From: Carettochelys insculpta
Lineage: Eukaryota; Chordata; Testudines; Carettochelyidae
Direction of reading: 5' to 3'
Length of the DNA: 64,000 nt
Assembly (NCBI RefSeq): GCF_033958435.1
Contig: NC_134138.1
Coordinates: 206,779,298-206,843,297, forward strand
The position numbers and the translations under genes were made by a program. Shown here piece by piece: positions 1 through 11,297 of the stretch. How positions within the stretch are numbered: position 1 is the first letter of the stretch; each line of letters starts with the position of its first letter. The notes below the pieces were generated by a model. It was given only the letters and a program-made list of their open reading frames with translations, had not been told where the DNA came from and made no database searches.

Positions 1-228
1 GCAGCCTGAGCTTCAGAAACCCAGCTGAAATCCTGAAGAAGCCCCCACTTGTAACTACCAACAGGCAGACTGAAACCTGGGACCTCAGTGCAGGTGCCTC
101 TACAGCTTGAGCTAAAGGCCAGATCACTCTCAGCTCATGCACTAGATGACAATTATTCTTTCTCTGTGAAGTGGTCTAGGTACCACTACATAGGACAGTT
201 AACCACATATAGGTGTGTGGGTTACACT
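1..228 (-). repeat. tRNA-like SINE sequence, minus orientation
   Basis: Read on the minus strand, this stretch has an A-box-like tagctcaagctgta followed by a B-box-like ggtcccaggttt, as in a tRNA-derived SINE. The same sequence recurs at 29035-29215 on plus and, interrupted, at 229-1145 on plus. The two copies here face each other around about 230, where gtgtaaccc sequences mirror one another, so they form an inverted pair. No tRNA cloverleaf is intact, so this is not a tRNA gene. Family assignment is inference. Confidence 0.5.
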
Positions 229-304
229 AACATTAGCAAGTGTAACCCACACACTTCCTGGGTGTGGTTCACTGTCCCATGTGGTGGCACTTATATCACT
301 TACA

Positions 305-740
305 GGCCATGTCTACACTAGCCCCAGACTTTGAAATGGCCAGGCAAATGGCCATTTCAAAGTTTACTAATGAAGCGCTGAAATGCATATTCAGCGCTTC
401 ATTAGCATGCGGGTGGCCGCGGCACTTTGAAATTGACGCTCCTCGCCACAGCGCGGCTCGTCCCGACAGGGCTCCTTTTCGAAAGGACCCAGCCTACTTC
501 GAAGTCCCCTTATTCCCATCTGCTCATGGGAATAAGGGGACTTCAAAGTAGGCGGGGTCCTTTCAAAAAGGAGCCCCGTCGGAACGAGCCGTGCGGCGGC
601 AAGGTGTGTCAATTTCAAAGTGCCACAGCCGCCCACATGCTAATGAAGCGCTGAACATGCATTTCAGCGCTTCATTAGTAAACTTCGAAATGGCCATTTG
701 CGTGGCAATTTCGAAGTTTGGGGCTAGTGTAGACGTAGCC
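305..740. mobile_element. Palindromic MITE, 436 bp, TSD ACA
   Basis: The element begins ggccatgtctacactagccc and ends in the inverted counterpart ggctagtgtagacgtagcc. It is flanked by the 3 bp direct repeat ACA (302-304 and 741-743). The whole length is one imperfect inverted repeat with its axis near 522, inside cccatctgctcatggg. Arms contain ttcattag and agcgcttcatt blocks mirrored on both sides. It has no coding capacity. Termini match the Harbinger-like group in this window, so mobilisation by such a transposase is inferred. Confidence 0.8.
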
Positions 741-776
741 ACACACAGAATGAGTCTCCTCTACAACTTTAGCTGA

Positions 777-1073
777 GGCCACGTCTACACTAGGCAAAGT
801 AAGTCAACGGCAGATAAGCAATTCTAGCTACAGTAATTGCATAGCTAGAACTGACATATCTACGCTGGACTAACCTGGCTGTCTCTACTGGGGAAAGTCA
901 ATGGGAGAGTTTCTCCCGTTGACCTCTCTTACTCCTCGCATCTCACGAGGAGTACAGAGGTCGACTGTCACCCATGAGAGGTCAATTTTGCACGTCCATA
1001 CTACATGTGTGAAATTGAACCCAGAAGATCAACAGTGAGTGGGTCAATCTTGCAGGCTAGTGTAGACGTAGCC
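777..1073. mobile_element. MITE with GGCTACGTCTACAC-type termini
   Basis: The 5' end ggccacgtctacactaggc and the 3' end ctagtgtagacgtagcc are inverted repeats. Subterminal blocks, such as agctacagtaattgcatagct, are locally palindromic. The flanking trinucleotides are TGA and TTA, so a target duplication is not exact. It interrupts the SINE-like sequence. A decayed relative lies at 4087-4390. Confidence 0.65.
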
Positions 1074-1188
1074 TTAGAGTGAGCTAGCTTTTAGTTCAAA
1101 CTGTAGTGGCTCATGCACGAAGACCCAGAGGTCCCAGGTTCTATCTCGCCTATCAGTTGTTACGTCAAAATGGAAGGTAAAAACATTT

Positions 1189-1667
1189 GGGCTGTGTCTA
1201 CACTGAGCCCTAGTGCCAACAGTCTGATGCAAATAAGCTTACATTGTTATTTGTTGGTAGGCGTGGTGATATGCTATCAAGCAAAGGTCAGGTCTTACAC
1301 GTGTTCTTCAACAAGCCGTCAAGACTGTGTCCACACTGAGCCCCAGTGCCGACAGTTTGATGCAAATAAGCCTGGAAAAAATCAGGCACAAGGAACGACC
1401 AACAAAGGAGGTTTTTGATGGCAGAACCACATCTACAGGCTTGAGGTCTATAGTAAATATGCAAATTAGTTTCATGAATATGCACATTACATGTGCAAAT
1501 ATGCAAATAAGTCATCATTTGCATTTTTGAAAGTGCTTTTTTGCATCATACTGTCGGCAATAGGGCTCATTGCAGACACAGCCTTGACGATTGTTAAAAA
1601 ACACCTTTTCATGACAGCATATCACCACACCTACCAACAAACAACAGTGAAAGCTTTCCTAATGTAA
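1189..1667. mobile_element. Complex palindrome with three copies of a MITE terminus
   Basis: The terminus ggctgtgtctacactgagcc occurs directly at 1189, again as gactgtgtccacactgagcc at 1323, and inverted at 1583. Outside the 1323 and 1583 copies lie long inverted arms (about 1246-1322 and 1584-1667) sharing tgttggtag and gtggtgatatgct. The central block is rich in atgcaaat repeats. A simple insertion model would leave a target duplication next to 1323 and 1583, but none is seen. Class is uncertain. Confidence 0.5.
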
Positions 1668-2210
1668 CCTGGCAGGTTTTATCACTGATGATTTCATAGC
1701 TAGCCTATTTTGTACTATTGCATGGTTCTTATAATTTTTTTTAAAAAGAGAATAAAAAACATTTCAAAATAAATTTGTTTCTAAAGAAAGGGAGACTAGT
1801 GGCAAATGAATAGCTATAACCAACCTTAGAATAATCAACAGGTTCACTCTTTATGAAAGGAAATACACATAAAACCTCAGAATTATAAACATCAGAGTTA
1901 TGAACTGAACAGTCAACCACATACCTCATTTGAAACCAGAAGTACACAACCAGGGAGTGCAGAAACAAACACACACAGAAAAGACAGCAAATGTAGTACA
2001 GTAAACGACTAAAATATAAAGGGAAAACAGCATTTTTCTTTTGCACAATAAAGTTTCAAAGTTGCATTCAATCAGTGTTCAGTTGTAAATTTTTGAAAAA
2101 AAAACATAATGTTTGGTTCAGAGTTATGACCAATCTCCATTACCAAGGTGTTTGCAAACCTGTAGTTCTCCTGTAGTAACAACCATAAGAATGAACAACT
2201 GGATACTTAC
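1668..2210. other. RARB intron sequence beside the splice donor
   Basis: AT-rich single-copy-looking sequence directly downstream (minus sense) of the RARB coding exon. It starts with the donor gtaagt read on minus from 2210. No repeat or coding exon was recognised. Open frames here are short and of low complexity. Confidence 0.5.
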
Positions 2211-2388
2211 TTGCAGGAGATGGGGTGCTGCATCCACTTGGTGGTGGTTTACTCTGGAGTCCATGAAGGGAAGGAAGTGAGAGTCCACCAATGACTGGAG
2301 GAAAAAGTAATGGATATGGGGCTGTTGGATAGTGATTCATATGTCCATTCACTGTTGGTACTGGACACGTGTGGCTGCTACTTGTCAT
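2211..2388 (-). CDS. RARB: Retinoic acid receptor beta, first coding exon (beta-1 type N-terminus)
   Basis: This exon encodes the start of the A domain of retinoic acid receptor beta, a ligand-activated nuclear receptor that binds retinoic acid response elements as an RXR heterodimer. From the ATG at 2388 it encodes 59 codons plus one base. The segments PYPLLFPPVIGGLSL and SGCSTPSPA are hallmarks of the RAR-beta beta-1/beta-3 N-terminus; RAR-alpha has a related but distinct sequence. The exon ends at 2211 followed by gtaagt (2210-2205). This leaves phase 1, which fits the known continuation into the ETQ-containing B region. A pyrimidine-rich stretch ending in ag near 2509-2510 could be an upstream acceptor for a 5' UTR exon, but this is weak. 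The DNA-binding and ligand-binding exons must lie left of the window. No lesions are seen, so the exon is probably functional. Confidence 0.92.
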
Positions 2389-4086
2389 GTTAATACCTCA
2401 AAGGCTATGTAGCATACAAATACTATGTTGCATTACTTCAGGCCAGCAAATGCATAGCTCATCCTGTGAATGGAGGCTGACAAACGTACAGGTACAGCTT
2501 GAATTGAACTGTGTGAAAATGAGACGGTAGTTCACTTGATAACAATCCTTTATTTCATTGCTGTTTTTACTGGGGGGGGGTTCGGTATGTTCTTGCTGTG
2601 CAGATTGAGAATAGAAAATCTTCTTCTCCTAATCCATGCATTTGGTGTGCAGCTGAGTTGCTTATTTGAATAACTTTTTTCTTGAAAAATAGCTTCACTC
2701 TACAGATGCATGCTGATTTATTCTGGAGGGAAAAATGAAATATGTTGGTATATTATGCATACAAGCTGAAAATCTTTCTGTTCTGTGCTTATTTTTTTAA
2801 AGAGAGGCATTTACCAGTGTCCCATAACATGGGCCTGACAATCACTGGGATGAAATCTTGATCTCATTAATTTCAATGGGCTAAGATTTCAGCACTGAAT
2901 GTTTTGTTGCTAAGCAGCACAACTGCTGCTACCTCACCTTCCTTATTATATGGTGTTGCCTATCTACACATACATACAGAGCAAGATAATGAATCAAGCT
3001 TAAATTCCTTTCTGTTCTGCAGGGTATTATATTCCCTGATGCATTTTCATGTCACTAGAAAACATTGTTTGGGAAAGGTTTAGATGATCATATTTTCATT
3101 ACTAATTTTTATTTTTCTACAAAATGTAATTATTTTTCATAAAAATAATCTACCATTCAAGGAAACAGTTCTATGTCTCTTTTTAGTAATTCTAGAGAGA
3201 GAAATATAACTGAGCTTTAAACATCACTGTCTTGAATTAATGTTTAAATATTTCAGTACTAGTCCATTGACCTCCATCTGAAACTAGCCTTCCATTAAGT
3301 TCTTTGGGTACATGTTGGAAGAACTGGGCCTTATATTTAAAAAAATAAAATTGAAATCAAAGGACCTAATTCACTAATCCCCAAACCAGGCATATAGCAT
3401 TTGCAGGAAGTATGAGTGGGTCAACACTTATAAGCTTTATCCATAAGTGTAAGTCAAGACCTGTGAGTACCTGCCAATCTCTTGACTCAAATACTTTGGA
3501 GGAAATTACTAGAAAGGATTGCAAATACCACCAGATTCTTACCCAAACCTTACTACTGAGGTATCTAAAACTGGCATTACAGCTCTTATGACAAACACCC
3601 ACTGCCAAGGGAATACTTCCTGCATGGGCAGCCTACCATTAATGCTACTGCAACCACGCCTCATACAGGCAGTCCCAGTGGCTTCAGTCCCATGCACAAT
3701 GGGTGGTATTTTCAAAAATGCTTAAGTTATTTAGGAGCTTCTGAAAAATCCCATTCAATAAATGATATCAACTTCTATGAGACTATTATCATGCCTAAAT
3801 GTTCAGCAGCATAAAGAGCTGCACAATAGAATGGCATCATAGGAAGAACAAGAACAACGAGGATCATATGGAAAGCCTTTTCAAATACTTAAAGACATCC
3901 ATACTGTGCTCTACACTAAGCACCAACCTGTGGCTCTTCTTTGAAAGAATGTGTATTTTCTTTTGTTTATTCTATAGACCTTTTATTGGCTTAAATATAG
4001 TGATATAGCAGAAGGTCACAGAAGTATAAAGAGAGAAGGCTAGAACAGACTTAAAGCATAATAGCATATTTACCAGCTATAGATCA
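2389..4086. other. RARB upstream or 5' UTR region, few repeats
   Basis: AT-rich sequence upstream of the RARB start codon, with a run of nine G near 2571. Short traces of old palindromic repeats are visible near 2845-2895 (gatgaaatc...gatttca) and 3708-3765 (ttcaaaaatgcttaagt). No promoter motif could be placed with confidence. It holds fewer recognisable young elements than most of the window. Confidence 0.35.
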
Positions 4087-4390
4087 GGTCTACACTGTGA
4101 TGGGGAGAAAGGGGGCAAATAAGTTTGAATTAAGATACAGCAACTCCAGCTATGCTAATTGAATAGCTGGAATTGATGCACCTTGATTCAAAGTTTGGCA
4201 CCATCCTCACAGAAAGTCAACAGGAGAAACACTTTGTCTACTTCCATTCTCGCGACTGCAAGAAGTGCTGGAATCAAAAGGAGCACCCTCAGCATTTGCT
4301 TTGGCATGTACTTACTAAATGCACTAAACCAAACCCCGGAAGATCAACTTCCAGAGAGTCAATCAATGGGTAAGCATAGATGTGCCCATA
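4087..4390. mobile_element. Decayed MITE related to 777-1073
   Basis: It starts near aggtctacactg and ends near catagatgtgccc, a worn version of the shared terminus. The internal palindrome agctatgctaattgaatagct matches the equivalent block of the 777-1073 element. No clear target duplication is visible. Confidence 0.45.
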
Positions 4391-4675
4391 ACTAATATAT
4401 GAGGGGTGACTCTATTTTGCCATTTCTTCTTAATTCAACAGCAGTTTTAATCTACAAAAAAAAACAAAACAAAAAAAAGTCTGTGACAGGAAAGAGAGTT
4501 CGGTCATTTTTTCCTTAGCATTTCTCATTATTTTAATTGATACACATCTTGTATAATATCAGTCTGGAAAAGCAACTTAGTTTTCTGAGCATCTCTGGAT
4601 ACTTCTAGAGCTTACTAAGTTACTTTACGTTGCTTCAATTTATTTTACTATCCGTTGATGCTATTGACTTTAGTG

Positions 4676-4919
4676 AAGTTCAAAAGCCCCTTCTGCCTAA
4701 AAGCAAATAGGCAGAAGGGGCTTTTGAAGTCTGGGGGGGGCCTTTCGAAAGGTCCCTGCCTACACAGGTGGTGCGCAATTTGAAAGTGGCACTTTCAAAT
4801 CACACATGGCCACCATTATGCTAATGAGGCACTGCATATTTATGGCAGTGGCTTATTAGCATCTTCCCAACTCACTCATTACCGTGCTCCTTCCGAAAGG
4901 GACTAATGTAGACATAGCC
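4676..4919. mobile_element. Half of a palindromic MITE
   Basis: It begins with a hairpin (aaaagccccttctgcct at 4683, mirrored near 4709) and continues to the terminus taatgtagacatagcc at 4919. The layout (ctttcgaaagg, atgctaatgaggc, terminal motif) follows one arm of the 305-740 palindrome. The left arm is missing, so this copy is truncated. Confidence 0.5.
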
Positions 4920-7900
4920 TATGTGAGTCAATTCCCTTTTGAAAAGGTGACTCTCCCTATAGCAGTTAGGGATTATAATGCTGAAGGCAACTATGCCTAA
5001 GTGTCTCAGATCTCACAGCAAGTCTGTGTTACAGAAAGAAACTAAACCTGGGTCTCCTAAAGCTCAGGCTTGTATCAGAACCCCTGGACCTGCCCTTTTT
5101 TTGCTGAGACTGTTCTGTAGGCTCCATAAACCCCTCCCCCATTCAACAGAACAATTCAGAGGAATTTCACAAGGAAAGTATTTCAGTGATTTCTTCCCAC
5201 TTTTCCCTGGGGAGGCTGTTGATCAAGCCCTTAGCTATTACACAGTTTCAAGAAAAATTGAAATGTTTTCAAAATAAGTCAAGATCTGATAGGTTAAACA
5301 AACTCTGCTATCTAATGTATAGAGATATTGTAGTTTATGTTGAAATCCTTGATTACGCATATGCTTTCGATTATGCTAGCTGATAGTATCAGAGTGAAAA
5401 GAACTGAATAATTCAACAGATTTACCAGGAGTCAAATGTAAATCACTCAGATATACTAACATAATATTCAGGCTGCATTTACAACTATTTAAAAAATGTA
5501 GATGGAAACTTCATTTTTCAAAAAGTAGCTTATTTAGATTTCCATAAATCCTCTTTGCTTGTGAAATGCTTCACTTTATTTCTTTATCTATTTAAAGAGA
5601 GTTAATTAAACAATAAACTAGTTAAAATGGAAGAAGTAAAAAAGCCTTCAGCGCATTATGTTTCCTTTATTAGCATAGTGATGTGAAACTAAACAGAAGA
5701 AGCAATCTAATAACAAACATTCCTTTGAGAACTGTTCAGGGAGCAAAAGGACATCCACTTATTGTTCAGCCCATCCCATTGGTCCATATATGGCAATAAA
5801 GGTACAATAGAAGGAAACAGGAAACAGCCTGGCACATCTACATTATCTTATTAGAGGCTAATGGATATCTCAGAGGAACATGCATCTGATTCTGAATAGT
5901 CTGTACCAATCTCCTAAGCAATTATTCTTAATTAGTGGATTCTGTTTATAGATGGAACTTAGTGTACCCTTCTGTATCAAAGAGAGGCAGACATCTGGAG
6001 GGAGATATGGTTTTCTTAAAGGGAAAGTGCTATAGCTATGTTTTTATTTTGTCAAATAAATGTTGAATGTTCCTTCATCATACCATCTTCTACTGTGTTA
6101 TTAATAAAAAAAAAAAAAGAAGCATTATGGTAAAAAAAAAACCCTGCCGTTAATCTCAAACTATGAAAGTAAACTCAGGAAGCTAATAGTTGTGATAAGC
6201 AAATAAACAATTGAGTCCTAAACTTTTCAACCAATGGCCAAAAATCTTAATATAGCAGATTATGTCACAAGAACAACATCTGCATTTTGTATCTGCCAAG
6301 TCTTCAGCCAAAAAAAGTAAACCACAGCATATGACCAGATGCATTAAAATAAAGGAAGGAGAATGAAACAGCCCTTTCAGGCCAATTTATTGTATAGCAG
6401 ATCTGCTGTTCACATAGCCTAAATAACCAAAATGATTAGATATTTGAAGCTATAGACACAGGATAAATTGTGAAAAAGATATAATAAACTGAAGAAACAA
6501 AAATTAGAGACTATATATTGTCTACGACTGGTCCTTTCCCCTTGTCTCTGAGTTTTTAAGGTTGTCACTTTATGAGACAGAGAAAACATTTTGAACAGCA
6601 TTTGGGTTTGTTTTCTTTCTTTTGCTTGAGTGCAATTATTAACACAACTAATGGGACCTGTGATTAATGTACAGAAGTTGCTGGGGAGCACATTGAAAAA
6701 CTTTCCAATTTTCTCTAACCACTTAAGTTTCATATGCCTTGTGTCTCAAACACGCCCTAATACACTTCCTGGTACACTTCAGGAAAACTGCATATCTAAA
6801 TTTGAAAAGCGGGTAAAAAGTGAGAGACACAACAGGACCCATTTATTTGCCTATTGTACAACAGTGCCCTGCTGGGCCAACTACTGATTTTAATCTAACT
6901 AAAAGTCCATGCTGCAAAGCAGCAGCTGCAAGCATATCACTTCTATAAGCATTATAATCTATTTCAAAGGGTACCAGGCTGCCAAACCTCTGTTTCAGCC
7001 AGCATTTATTTCTAAGACACAAAATTCAGAAATGCACACTCTTGACATCTGAAGCTTTGAAAGGTGCAATGCTTATTTTCTCAACTTGGTTCAGAAAAAC
7101 TACTAATTGATGCAATGCTACCATGTAAAAAAGTGACACACCATTAAAAAACACATAGGAGGATTTTATACTCAGGGCTGCTGTTCCGTGAAGACGCTAC
7201 AGAATATCAGTGGTTATTGTATCTCAGCTACAATTAAGAACCTCACTCCACATTATACTATTCATGCCTCTTTTATTTTCCTTTGGGAGGCAAGCGTGTT
7301 TGGTTGTTTCTTTTTTTGTTTTTGTTTTTGTTTTTTAAGCTATGTGCATTCTGTATTTCTTTCATTACACAGCAGCTGTCAAATCTATACTGAGGAGAAA
7401 GATAAATGGTTAGGTCAGGTGATGGGGTTAACAATTTACTCTGTGTATGTCCTGAGAAGACAAATATGGTAGAGCAAGCTCATGTCTGTGGGATAAGAAG
7501 TTGAAATTCCTGTGCCCAGCAACTTTTCAATCACTCTGCTAGAGAATCTGCTGCAGTGTACTGCATAGAACATAAGTGACTCTAGAGACCTTTTGTTCTG
7601 GTGCACAAGATACACTATTTTTTCCTCAAATGTACTTCCCATGTCCAAAATTCCCATTCAGATGAACATTTCCAGAAGAGATGAGAGAAGGCATCACTTC
7701 AGTAAGTGTGCTTTCCAGTATCGTGTGCCCTGACTTGAGCTGGCACTAACTTAATTTTCCCCCAAAATCTTTTAATTTCTGAACATTTTAAGTTTCTGAA
7801 CATTTGCAACAACATTTCTGTTGTTTTGTTGCTGACTGCGTCGGAGTCATTTCATAGCGAGAGGATCCAAGGCAACAGGACTGCCTTAAGTGTACATGGC

Positions 7901-8055
7901 TTGTATAGGTCTCAAAGAGCAAAGAATTTCCAGGCCAGTATTCAGAGCCACCAGTTTCTCCCCACCAAATGTGAGCCCTGATATTTTCCACATACCAGTG
8001 CATGCCCCTACTCCATTTAGGAGAGCAAAACATACTTTCTCTGCTTGGCTGTAAC
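4920..8055. other. No gene or clear repeat
   Basis: AT-rich sequence with poly-A runs near 6108 and 6132 and a T-rich run near 7305-7340. Open frames are short, of random composition and unsupported. Nothing further was recognised. Confidence 0.4.
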
Positions 8056-8996
8056 TGAAGCTATGTATACACTACAAAATGAAGTCAAATTTAAGGCAAT
8101 TAGCACAATTTTATAATGTCACCATCTTGACTGTAAATACCATTATGTCAATTTTAGGCAGCACTAAGCTCGATATAACATGGTGATAAGTGACTCAACA
8201 TAGCATCAAGTTCAAATTTAAAAGTTCAAATTAAGGCTAGTGTGGAAACAGCATGTCTTTTAATAGACTTTATTAGCCTCCAGAGGTGTCCAGTATGCAT
8301 CCCACAATGCTCCACGGTTGTCCACTCTGACCACTTCCATCTCCGCTGCTCTCCAGGTGAGCAAGAATTGGGTAGCAGGAAGCTTGTTAGGTAACGGGAA
8401 GCCTGCAAAGTTGAATTTGGCACCAGAAAGCCCGTGGCAGCTAGCCTGTGGGGTCATGCTTGTAAGAGAGTCTGAGAAGCTTCTTTCTTCCTTTGTTATC
8501 AGCCTAGCGAGCATATTTAACCATTAAAAATATCCCCAACACAGAATTCATAGTTCTATACTTGGATTTTTTTTTTCAGTGCTGGCACCAGCCCCTGCGC
8601 CGCTGCTCGATGTGGTGGCTAGGGCGTGGAAGTCAGTGCTTGTATGAGAGGCCGAGAAACTTCTTTTCAGCCATTTTACATTTGTACAGGGGCAGCCGCC
8701 TCCCCGCCCCCCCAGATGCCATGCAGTTGGGGTCTTTCCCACGCCCAACCACATCACAAGGCTAGCCCCCAACCCAATAAAAGGATGTGTCTGCTGTTCA
8801 GTGAGGACCATGCTGCCAGGCAGCCCCATGTCCTGGCTTGCATGCAGTAAGGGGTCCAAGGGCAGGAAAGATTTTCGGGGGTTTGCTGCCAGCAGAAGGA
8901 GGCCCCCCACCAACAGCAATGATTTTCAGGGGCTCGCTGTTGCCAGGGGAGAAGTCTACCCCCAGCAGCAAAGATTTCGGGGATTTGCCACACCCA

Positions 8997-9310
8997 CCTG
9001 AGCAACACTGAAGGGACCATTCCAACTGGCCCTTAAACCAACGACCCCACTCCCCATAGCACACCTCTACTGCAATGAGGGGGGCGTGCCCCTGTACAGT
9101 CAATCAGGGCTGGCCCTCCTGCCTGAGCAACACTGAAAGAACCATTCCAATAGGCCCTTCAACCTAAAATCCCACACCTCCCTAAGGCAATTAGAGGGGC
9201 CAGCCCCCACATATTCAGTCGGGGCTGGCGCCAGCACCTGAGCAAAACTGAAGAGACCACATCAACTGGCCCTTCAACCTAAGACCCCACAACCCTCTAA
9301 GGCCATAAGG
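8997..9310 (+). repeat. Tandem repeat, about 115-125 bp, 2.6 copies
   Basis: The block beginning cctgagcaacactgaa recurs at 8997, 9122 and 9237. Each copy runs on through aactggccctt and a ccccac segment. It lies inside the 8059-10495 element. Confidence 0.65.
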
Positions 9311-9360
9311 GAGCTCCATCCTCCACATTGGGCACCTCTGTGTAGTCAAGTGGGAAGTCA

Positions 9361-10140
9361 AAAATCCTGCACCAAAAATGTCTTTTTTTCCTTAACCTTT
9401 CCCATCATTCTCTTTCTTCAAGCTTTGCATTGTTCCTGTAATATTTTCAGGGATGATATTTCTGCAATCAAGGGAGTGGGGACAGTGGCTGGAGGGCATC
9501 TGCAGATTTTTGGAAAATCTTTGAGAATTCAGTAATAAGAGCAAGAGACTTCTGTTAATTTGTCCAGTTGTTGATGCCTTCTTCCCAGTTTTTTGTATCT
9601 TTTGGTGAATTCCTTATCAAATGGCTTCCACAGGGAAAAGTGGTTGGAGGGTCAGTTGAGATGGCACACACTCCTGGGTGATCCCAGGGCACAGAGTCAT
9701 TCATGCATGTGCAAATTTGGAAAGCCTCATCCCCCATGTTGGACATGTCTGTGTAATGAAGAGGTAATCCAAAAATCCACCTCACAAAATGACTTTTTTC
9801 CAAACCCTTCCTATCCTACTCTTTCTTCAAGCTTTGCATTTTCCTCTGGTTTTTTTTCAGGGATCATGCTTCCATAATCAAGAGAAGGAGGACAGTGGCT
9901 AAGGGGCCAGTTGAGAAAACTCAGATACCTGCTGCTTTTTGTAAAATCTGTTGACAATTCAGTTATAAAAGGAAGGGATTTCAGTTAAGTTGGCAATCTT
10001 TGTTGATGCTTTCTTCCCAGTCTTCATTTTTTAATGCCATACTGTGGTTTCAAGTGTGGGGAAAGTAGCTGAGGGACCACTTGACATGTCATACTCATCT
10101 GGGTGATCCCAGAGCGCACACACATTGTGATTTCCTACTA
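9361..10140 (+). repeat. Tandem duplication of about 410-425 bp
   Basis: Two successive copies share tcttcaagctttgcat (the agctttgcat part at 9421 and 9830), gacagtggct, cttcccagt and gggtgatcccag (gatcccag at 9680 and 10105). The copies have diverged by many substitutions. They lie inside the 8059-10495 element. Confidence 0.6.
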
Positions 10141-10621
10141 TTCCCTCTGTCCTTCTGAAAAAAATGGTCGTTTGCTTCCAATGGGAGGTGAATGAGAGCA
10201 ATGCAATACAATGTGGGAAGATGACATCACATCCCCTCAATCATTTGCGTGACTTTTTTCCCCACACTGCAAGTGAAAATACCCAGAATGCTACAAGGCT
10301 GAGGAAACTGAAGGATAGGTTCCCACAATGCACTGCCGCAACAGTTTGTGTTTGGGGATAGAGTGTGGCAGCAATAAGTCGACTTTGTGGGAAATTTGTG
10401 GGGAGGTGAGGATACTCAAATTCAAATTTATAAAACCCAGCATTACAAAATTGATTTTAATAAATTTGAATTTAGCTCATAGTGTAGATGTAGCCTGAGT
10501 TGCTTTTCCATTTAACCAACAGAGGGCTACGTAACTGATTCTGCTGTCAACGCTAGTTCTTTATGAAGACTGAACTGGCCACATCTAAGCAGGAATGACA
10601 GAAATGAAGGTGCCACACAAA

Positions 10622-11294
10622 GGGTGTGTCTACACTAGCCGGCTACTTTGAAGTCGAAATAGTACACGTCGTGTCTACATGTGCCGTGAACTATTTCGAT
10701 GTTGAAATCGACGTTAGGCGGCGAAATGTCGAAATTGCTATTCCTATCCGAAGATCATGTGTAGACGATCCACGTCCTGCTACATCGAAATAGCGGGGTC
10801 CTCCATGGCGGCCATCAGCTGAGGGGTTGAGAGATGCTCTATCCAGCCCCTGTGGGGCTCTATGGTCGCCGCAAGCAGCAGCCCTTAGCCCAGGGCTTCT
10901 GGCTGCTGCTGCTGCTGCTGCTAATAATGCTGCTGCAGCTGGGGGTCCATGATGCGTGCATGGGGTCTGCAACCGGTTGTCAGCTCTGTGGATCTCGTGC
11001 TGTGCAGGGCGAATGTGTCTGGGAGGGGCTATTTTTGTCCCACAAGCCATTGCATAGAAAAAGCCCCAAGCCTTGCTGGCCCCTTATTTCGATGGGGAGC
11101 GCTTGTGTGTGTGGACGCTCCACATTTCCTTTCGGGGCGGCTCCTTTCGACATTCTCCATCACTACTTTGACGTTGAACATCGATGGCACCAGTCCTGGA
11201 GGACGTGTAGACAATAGGCATCGAAGTAGCCTATTTCGATGTTCTTACGTCGAAATAGGCTACTTCGACGAAGTGTGCTAGTGTAGCTGTAGCC
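10622..11294 (+). mobile_element. Nonautonomous Harbinger derivative, 673 bp, TSD AAA
   Basis: It is bounded by gggtgtgtctacactagcc and ctagtgtagctgtagcc, with AAA on both sides (10619-10621 and 11295-11297). Inside are the blocks catggcggccatcagctg, a CTG run near 10908 and gtgtctgggaggggc, all shared with the autonomous element at 59302-63277. It is thus an internal-deletion derivative holding both ends of that family. Open frames across it are by-products of GC-rich sequence. Confidence 0.8.
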
Positions 11295-11297
11295 AAA

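Larger units (their letters stand above)
229..1145 (+). repeat. tRNA-like SINE sequence split by two MITEs
   Basis: The SINE-like sequence is present in three pieces: 229-304, 741-776 and 1074-1145. Joined in order they follow the uninterrupted copy at 29035-29215, ending in the B-box-like ggtcccaggttct. The two gaps are exactly filled by the palindromic MITE at 305-740 and the MITE at 777-1073. The order of events is therefore SINE first, MITEs later. What is seen is the collinearity; the SINE label is inferred. Confidence 0.5.
8059..10495 (+). mobile_element. 2.4 kb nonautonomous DNA element, TSD TGA
   Basis: The termini agctatgtatacactacaaa and, inverted, ggctacatctacactatg bound the element. 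It is flanked by the direct repeat TGA (8056-8058 and 10496-10498). Subterminal regions are AT-rich with mirrored aaatttgaa-type blocks. No transposase frame is present. A copy of the same family lies inverted at 56886-58874, and a fragment at 25790-26103. The interior holds two different tandem duplications. Classification as Harbinger-like rests on termini and TSD length only. Confidence 0.7.

Noticed and set aside
1..1145. Possible tRNA genes from A- and B-box-like strings
   Set aside because: The boxes are worn and no cloverleaf can be folded by eye; better explained as tRNA-derived SINE sequence.
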